This document shows, piece after piece, positions 6,256-9,221 of a stretch of 9,221 nt of DNA. Position 1 is the first letter of the stretch. Every line of letters starts with the position of its first letter. Under the pieces are notes generated by a model, which worked only from the letters and a program-made list of their open reading frames with translations, did no database searches and was not told the DNA's origin. Made by a program: the position numbers and the translations under genes. Source of the stretch: an uncultured Solobacterium sp. (lineage in GTDB: Bacteria; Bacillota_I; Bacilli_A; Erysipelotrichales; Erysipelotrichaceae); the NCBI GenBank assembly GCA_938039295.1, contig CALHUY010000088.1:1-9221 (forward strand), given 5' to 3'.

Positions 6256-7867
6256 AATATTGACCCATTGCTGGAGGTACTGGAATTTCCTTTTCTGGAA
6301 GCTGTGCAATCGCTGCCTCTGTTGTAATAAAGAGGCCAGAAATACTTGCGGCATTTAATAATGCGGAGCGAGTTACCTTTGTTGGATCGATGATACCTGC
6401 TTCATACATATCAACCCATTCACCAGTCTTCGCATTGAAACCATAGTTCTCTTTCGCTGCTAACTGTTGTTCATAGATTTCATTGCCATCAAAGCCAGCA
6501 TTTTCAGCTATCTGCATGATTGGCATCTTAAGTGCATCTAATACAACATTGATACCACGTTGTACATCCACTACATCTGACTTTAACGTACTACGTACAT
6601 CTTTATAGGCTTGTACTAAGGCAAGTCCACCACCAGTGACAACACCCTCTTCAACCGCAGCCTTAGTTGCGTTAAGCGCATCTTCGATACGTAACTTTTT
6701 TTCTTTGAGTTCTGTTTCTGTTGTTGCACCTACCTTAATTAAGGCAACACCATTTGTAAGTTTACCTAGTCTTTCAGCTAGTCTCTTCTTATCATAATCA
6801 GACTTAGCATTTTCGATTGTTGCTTTAATTTCAGAAGCACGTTTAGCAACTTCAGCACTATCACCTGCACCATCGATAATTGTTGTCTTATCTTTGCTTA
6901 CTACTACCTTCTTAGCAGAACCTAAATCATTCATTGTCATATCTGCTAAGTTCATATTTAAATCTTTCGCAAAGAAGTTAGCACCTGTTAGAACTGCAAT
7001 ATCTGCCAATTGATTCTTTGCGTCATCACCAAAGCCAGGTGCCTTTGTCGCTACAACATTGAATGTACCGCGTAACTTATTGATGATTAATGTACTCATT
7101 ACTTCATTGTCATAATCATCTGCGATAAGAAGTAATGGTTTATTGATTTTTACAACCTCTTCTAATACAGGTAAGATTTCTTGGATCGTATTGATCTTTT
7201 GATCTGTTACCAAGATATATGGACTATCCATGGATACTTCCATCTTGTCTCTATCACTTACCATGTAAGGAGAAACGTAACCCTTATCATACTGCATACC
7301 TTCTGTCATCTCTAAGATTGTTTCGAAGGAGCGTGACTCATCCACATTGATAACACCATCATTACCAACCTTTGCCATCGCTTCCGCAATGATTTTACCA
7401 ATTTCTTCAGAACCTGATGAAATTGTTGCGATGTTTTTCACATCGTCATTAGTTGTAACCTGGTGAGAGTTCTTTAATAAAGCATCTGCCACAACATGTG
7501 CTGCCTTTTCAATACCCTCACGCATGAGTACAGGGTTAGCACCCTTTTCAACTGCCTTAAGGCCTGCTGTAATCATTGATTGGGTTAAGATGGTTGCAGT
7601 TGTTGTACCATCACCTGCTAGTTCATTTGTGTTATTAGCTGCTTCGTAAACTAACTTAGCACCCATGTTTTCAAACTTATCTTCAAGTTCTACTTCTTTG
7701 GCAATTGTGACACCATCATTTGTAATCACTGGTGAACCAAATGATTTCTCTAATACAACATTTCTACCCTTTGGACCTAAAGTTACCTTTACTGCATCTG
7801 CTAATTTATTAACACCGTCCAACATCAGTTGGCGTGCATCTTTACCATATTTTAATTCTTTTGCCAT
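6254..7867 (-). CDS. groEL: Chaperonin GroEL (Hsp60)
   Basis: GroEL forms the double seven-membered ring that folds proteins in the cytoplasm with ATP and the GroES lid. The 537-residue protein is collinear with the family: 'VTLGPKGRNVVLEK' (28-41), 'ITNDGVTIAKE' (48-58, Asp51), 'GDGTTTAT' (85-92, Asp85), apical 'KAPGFGD' (275-281) and 'EDALNATKAAVEEGVVTGGG' (395-414, Asp396, corresponding to the ATPase Asp398 of E. coli). The C-terminus is EKEIPVPPAMGQY, without the usual Gly-Gly-Met repeats. AAGGGA precedes the ATG at 7867. The gene starts 20 bases after the groES stop and ends in a terminator overlapping its stop codon. It is regulated with groES through CIRCE. The identity is certain. Confidence 0.98.
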   Translation of the reverse strand: MAKELKYGKDARQLMLDGVNKLADAVKVTLGPKGRNVVLEKSFGSPVITNDGVTIAKEVELEDKFENMGAKLVYEAANNTNELAGDGTTTATILTQSMITAGLKAVEKGANPVLMREGIEKAAHVVADALLKNSHQVTTNDDVKNIATISSGSEEIGKIIAEAMAKVGNDGVINVDESRSFETILEMTEGMQYDKGYVSPYMVSDRDKMEVSMDSPYILVTDQKINTIQEILPVLEEVVKINKPLLLIADDYDNEVMSTLIINKLRGTFNVVATKAPGFGDDAKNQLADIAVLTGANFFAKDLNMNLADMTMNDLGSAKKVVVSKDKTTIIDGAGDSAEVAKRASEIKATIENAKSDYDKKRLAERLGKLTNGVALIKVGATTETELKEKKLRIEDALNATKAAVEEGVVTGGGLALVQAYKDVRSTLKSDVVDVQRGINVVLDALKMPIMQIAENAGFDGNEIYEQQLAAKENYGFNAKTGEWVDMYEAGIIDPTKVTRSALLNAASISGLFITTEAAIAQLPEKEIPVPPAMGQY

Positions 7868-7887
7868 GATAATCCCTTCTTTCTATC

Positions 7888-8169
7888 TTATTCCACAATC
7901 GCAAGAATATTCTCTGCTTCAATTAATAGATATTCTTTTTGATTCTCTTTGATTTCAGTTCCAGAATATTTTTTATATACAACCTTTTGACCAATCTGTA
8001 ATTCAAGTGGAACGAGTGTTCCATTTTCTATCTTACCTGGTCCTACAGCCACAACAATACCCTTTCCTGGTTCTTCCTTTGGCTGCTCTGTCAAAATAAT
8101 ACCGCTCTTTGTTTTCTCTTCTTCTTTTGCTTTTTCTAAGACTACATAATCACGTAATGGTTTTAACAT
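7888..8169 (-). CDS. groES: Co-chaperonin GroES (Hsp10)
   Basis: GroES is the seven-membered lid that closes the GroEL folding chamber. The 93-residue protein starts MLKPLRDYVVLEK. It shows the mobile loop 'EKTKSGIILTEQPKEEP', then 'GKGIVVAVGPGK', 'VGQKVVYKKYSG' in the variant 'IGQKVVYKKYSGTEI', and the end 'YLLIEAENILAIVE'. An open frame extends 23 codons further to 8238, but that extension would cover the CIRCE operator and promoter. The ATG at 8169 has a strong AAGGAGG site 7 bases upstream and gives the normal length, so the long start is rejected. It is the first gene of the groES-groEL operon. Confidence 0.97.
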   Translation of the reverse strand: MLKPLRDYVVLEKAKEEEKTKSGIILTEQPKEEPGKGIVVAVGPGKIENGTLVPLELQIGQKVVYKKYSGTEIKENQKEYLLIEAENILAIVE

Positions 8170-8183
8170 GTTTATTCCTCCTT

Positions 8184-8210
8184 TTAGCACTCTAATAGAT
8201 ATAGTGCTAA
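8184..8210 (-). promoter_or_regulatory. CIRCE operator (HrcA binding site)
   Basis: The plus strand reads TTAGCACTC, nine bases, TAGTGCTAA. This matches the CIRCE consensus TTAGCACTC-N9-GAGTGCTAA at 17 of 18 arm positions, the one departure being T for G at 8202. It lies at the predicted transcription start and ends 14 bases before the groES start codon. CIRCE is bound by the heat-shock repressor HrcA, whose gene is not in the window. Confidence 0.95.
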
Positions 8211-8218
8211 CACAGTTT

Positions 8219-8246
8219 ATCTTAGCACTTTCTATCATGCTGTCAA
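8219..8246 (-). promoter_or_regulatory. groES-groEL promoter
   Basis: A perfect TTGACA -35 (8246-8241) is followed after 16 bases by TAAGAT (8224-8219, 4/6 to TATAAT) on the minus strand. The start would be near 8212, immediately before CIRCE, the usual arrangement for a repressor that blocks initiation. Confidence 0.8.
8222..8230 (-). promoter_or_regulatory. Extra CIRCE half-site within the groES promoter
   Basis: The minus strand reads AAGTGCTAA, which matches the CIRCE right arm GAGTGCTAA at 8 of 9 positions. It occupies the end of the spacer and overlaps the first three bases of the -10 box. With the near arm of the main CIRCE it forms a perfect 8-base inverted repeat, AGTGCTAA-N11-TTAGCACT on either strand. 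No second arm is found at the normal 9-base spacing on its other side, so it is a lone half-site. Confidence 0.6.
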
Positions 8247-8275
8247 TAAGAGTGATGATGTTAAATCTTTTCTAG

Positions 8276-8281
8276 TATAAT
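8276..8281 (+). promoter_or_regulatory. Possible promoter (-10) of the PMT-like gene
   Basis: A perfect TATAAT lies 18 bases before the ATG at 8300, with no good -35 upstream. Transcription would begin near 8287-8288, right at the GGAG ribosome site, leaving a very short leader. The box may be real with a near-leaderless start, or the true promoter may lie elsewhere in the groES intergenic region. Confidence 0.4.
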
Positions 8282-8299
8282 AGGTACGGAGAATACGTT

Positions 8300-9221
8300 A
8301 TGGAAAAGTTGAGTTTGTTATTGTTTTCAAATAGTGAGTTTCTAATTCTATTGTGTTTCACATTTATAATACTTGGAATTGGCTATTTCTTATATCGATT
8401 AGAGTACTTTAAAATAGATAAACACCGCAGTATTTTATCACTTGTTTTAATGATGTTAATTTACGCAATCATTTCGTTTTGGAAGCTTGGATCAACCCGT
8501 TTTCCAACTACTACTTGGCAACCTATCGCTGAGAAACAACAAATTACATTTGACTTTGGTAAGAGTGAAAAATTTGATGCAATCTATACAATCTATGGGG
8601 AGGGTGATACAAATTCCAACCCTTCTGCATACCAGATTGGAACCAATCAAATTCAAATCTATGCTTCGAATGATCTAAAAGATTGGGTACATATCGCAAG
8701 TTTAAACCAGGGAAATATTTATACTTACGCGATTGAACAAGGCAATTGGCAATATCGTTATATCAAACTCATCAATCTCAACAACAATAGTTCATTAACG
8801 GAAATTGGTTTCCGTAATGAAGATCATACTGGATTTTTACCAGTTTCTATCTTGCGAGATAAGCAGAAAGATGGACCATATCCTGGTAGCTTACTCATTG
8901 ATGAACAAGATAAATTAGTAATATCCCCTACCTATTATGACCAAGCGTACTTTGATGAAATTTATCACGTACGTAATGCTTGGGAAATCGCAAACAGGCA
9001 GTATATGTACGCGAGTGTTCATCCACTTCTTGGCACCAATATCATTGCCCTATCCATTCATTTATTTGGTATGAACCCACTTGCTTGGCGCTTGCCAGGA
9101 GCTATCGCTGGCGTATTAATGCTACCGGTATTGTATGGAATCTTAAAATTATTATTAAAGCGAGATGATTTATCTTTGATTGGTTCATTCTTATTAGCAG
9201 CAGATTTCATGCATATCACTA
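8300..9221 (+). CDS. GT39/PMT-type membrane glycosyltransferase, N-terminal part (runs off right edge)
   Basis: An uninterrupted frame of 307 codons runs from the ATG at 8300 (GGAG at 8288-8291, spacing 8) past the window end. Two membrane helices (about 13-32 and 45-62) flank a basic loop. Residues about 75-175 look like a discoidin-like (F5/8C, galactose-binding) beta domain: 'ITFDFGKSEKFDAIYTIYG', 'IQIYASNDLKDWVHI', 'WQYRYIKLINL', 'LTEIGFR'. Then comes 'LLIDEQ' and 'YYDQAYFDEIYHVRNAWE' with the DE pair at 219-220, the catalytic first-loop motif of protein O-mannosyltransferases, followed by 'SVHPLLGT' in the place of THPPLGK, 'LFGMNPLAWRLPG' and further helices. It probably transfers a sugar from a lipid-phosphate carrier outside the membrane; the acceptor is unknown. 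It diverges from groES. The family call is good; the function is inference. Confidence 0.82.
   Translation, partial: MEKLSLLLFSNSEFLILLCFTFIILGIGYFLYRLEYFKIDKHRSILSLVLMMLIYAIISFWKLGSTRFPTTTWQPIAEKQQITFDFGKSEKFDAIYTIYGEGDTNSNPSAYQIGTNQIQIYASNDLKDWVHIASLNQGNIYTYAIEQGNWQYRYIKLINLNNNSSLTEIGFRNEDHTGFLPVSILRDKQKDGPYPGSLLIDEQDKLVISPTYYDQAYFDEIYHVRNAWEIANRQYMYASVHPLLGTNIIALSIHLFGMNPLAWRLPGAIAGVLMLPVLYGILKLLLKRDDLSLIGSFLLAADFMHIT

Noticed and set aside
8170..8238. Longer groES start at 8238
   Set aside because: The extension would translate the CIRCE operator and -10 region; the inner ATG has AAGGAGG and gives normal GroES length.
8487..9168. Two small plus-strand frames inside the PMT-like gene (8487-8678 and 8980-9168)
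   Set aside because: Both are out of frame with the long open frame starting at 8300, which carries recognisable PMT motifs throughout.
1..9221. Mobile elements, CRISPR array, tRNA/rRNA, toxin-antitoxin or defence genes
   Set aside because: I looked for terminal inverted repeats, transposase or integrase motifs, regularly spaced repeats and tRNA-like sequences on both strands and saw none; the window is filled by housekeeping and metabolic genes.

Overview
This window looks like an ordinary housekeeping stretch of a low-GC Gram-positive (Bacillota) chromosome. The evidence is AT-rich DNA, purine-rich GGAGG-type ribosome binding sites, TATAAT-type promoters, a CIRCE operator in front of groES-groEL, a short NagB and a short-form Pta. 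The protein sequences give an impression of the Erysipelotrichia or relatives, but that placement is a guess. I see no transposon, phage gene, CRISPR array, tRNA or rRNA, and no sign of recent transfer.

Layout from left to right. (1) Positions 1-2347 hold a minus-strand operon transcribed right to left: a YtcJ-like amidohydrolase, a PAT/YncA-type GNAT acetyltransferase whose start overlaps the amidohydrolase stop, and the first 73 codons of hflX, which runs off the left edge. (2) Positions 2396-4395 hold a second minus-strand unit: an aldose-1-epimerase-like gene, nagB and trxA, closed by a strong rho-independent terminator. (3) A divergent gap (4363-4527) separates this unit from plus-strand pta (4528-5532). 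A bidirectional terminator closes pta and the convergent gene beyond it. (4) A small HAD-IB phosphatase-like gene (5606-6169) has its own promoter. (5) groES-groEL (8169 down to 6254) is driven by a TTGACA/TAAGAT promoter with CIRCE at the transcription start, and ends in a terminator that overlaps the groEL stop codon. (6) Diverging from groES is the beginning of a large plus-strand membrane protein of the protein O-mannosyltransferase (GT39/PMT) type, cut by the right edge.

How the genes fit together. nagB and the epimerase-like gene belong to sugar catabolism, and pta to acetyl-CoA-to-acetate energy metabolism. GroES/GroEL, thioredoxin and HflX serve protein folding, redox balance and ribosome rescue. 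The PMT-like protein probably glycosylates something at the cell surface.

No previously undescribed system stands out. The items most worth a second look are the PMT-like protein with a discoidin-like outer domain ahead of its DE motif, the extra CIRCE half-site inside the groES promoter, and the GroEL without a GGM tail whose stop codon lies in its terminator stem. Several start codons are moved inward from the longest possible open frame because ribosome binding sites, promoters and family alignment agree on the inner start.
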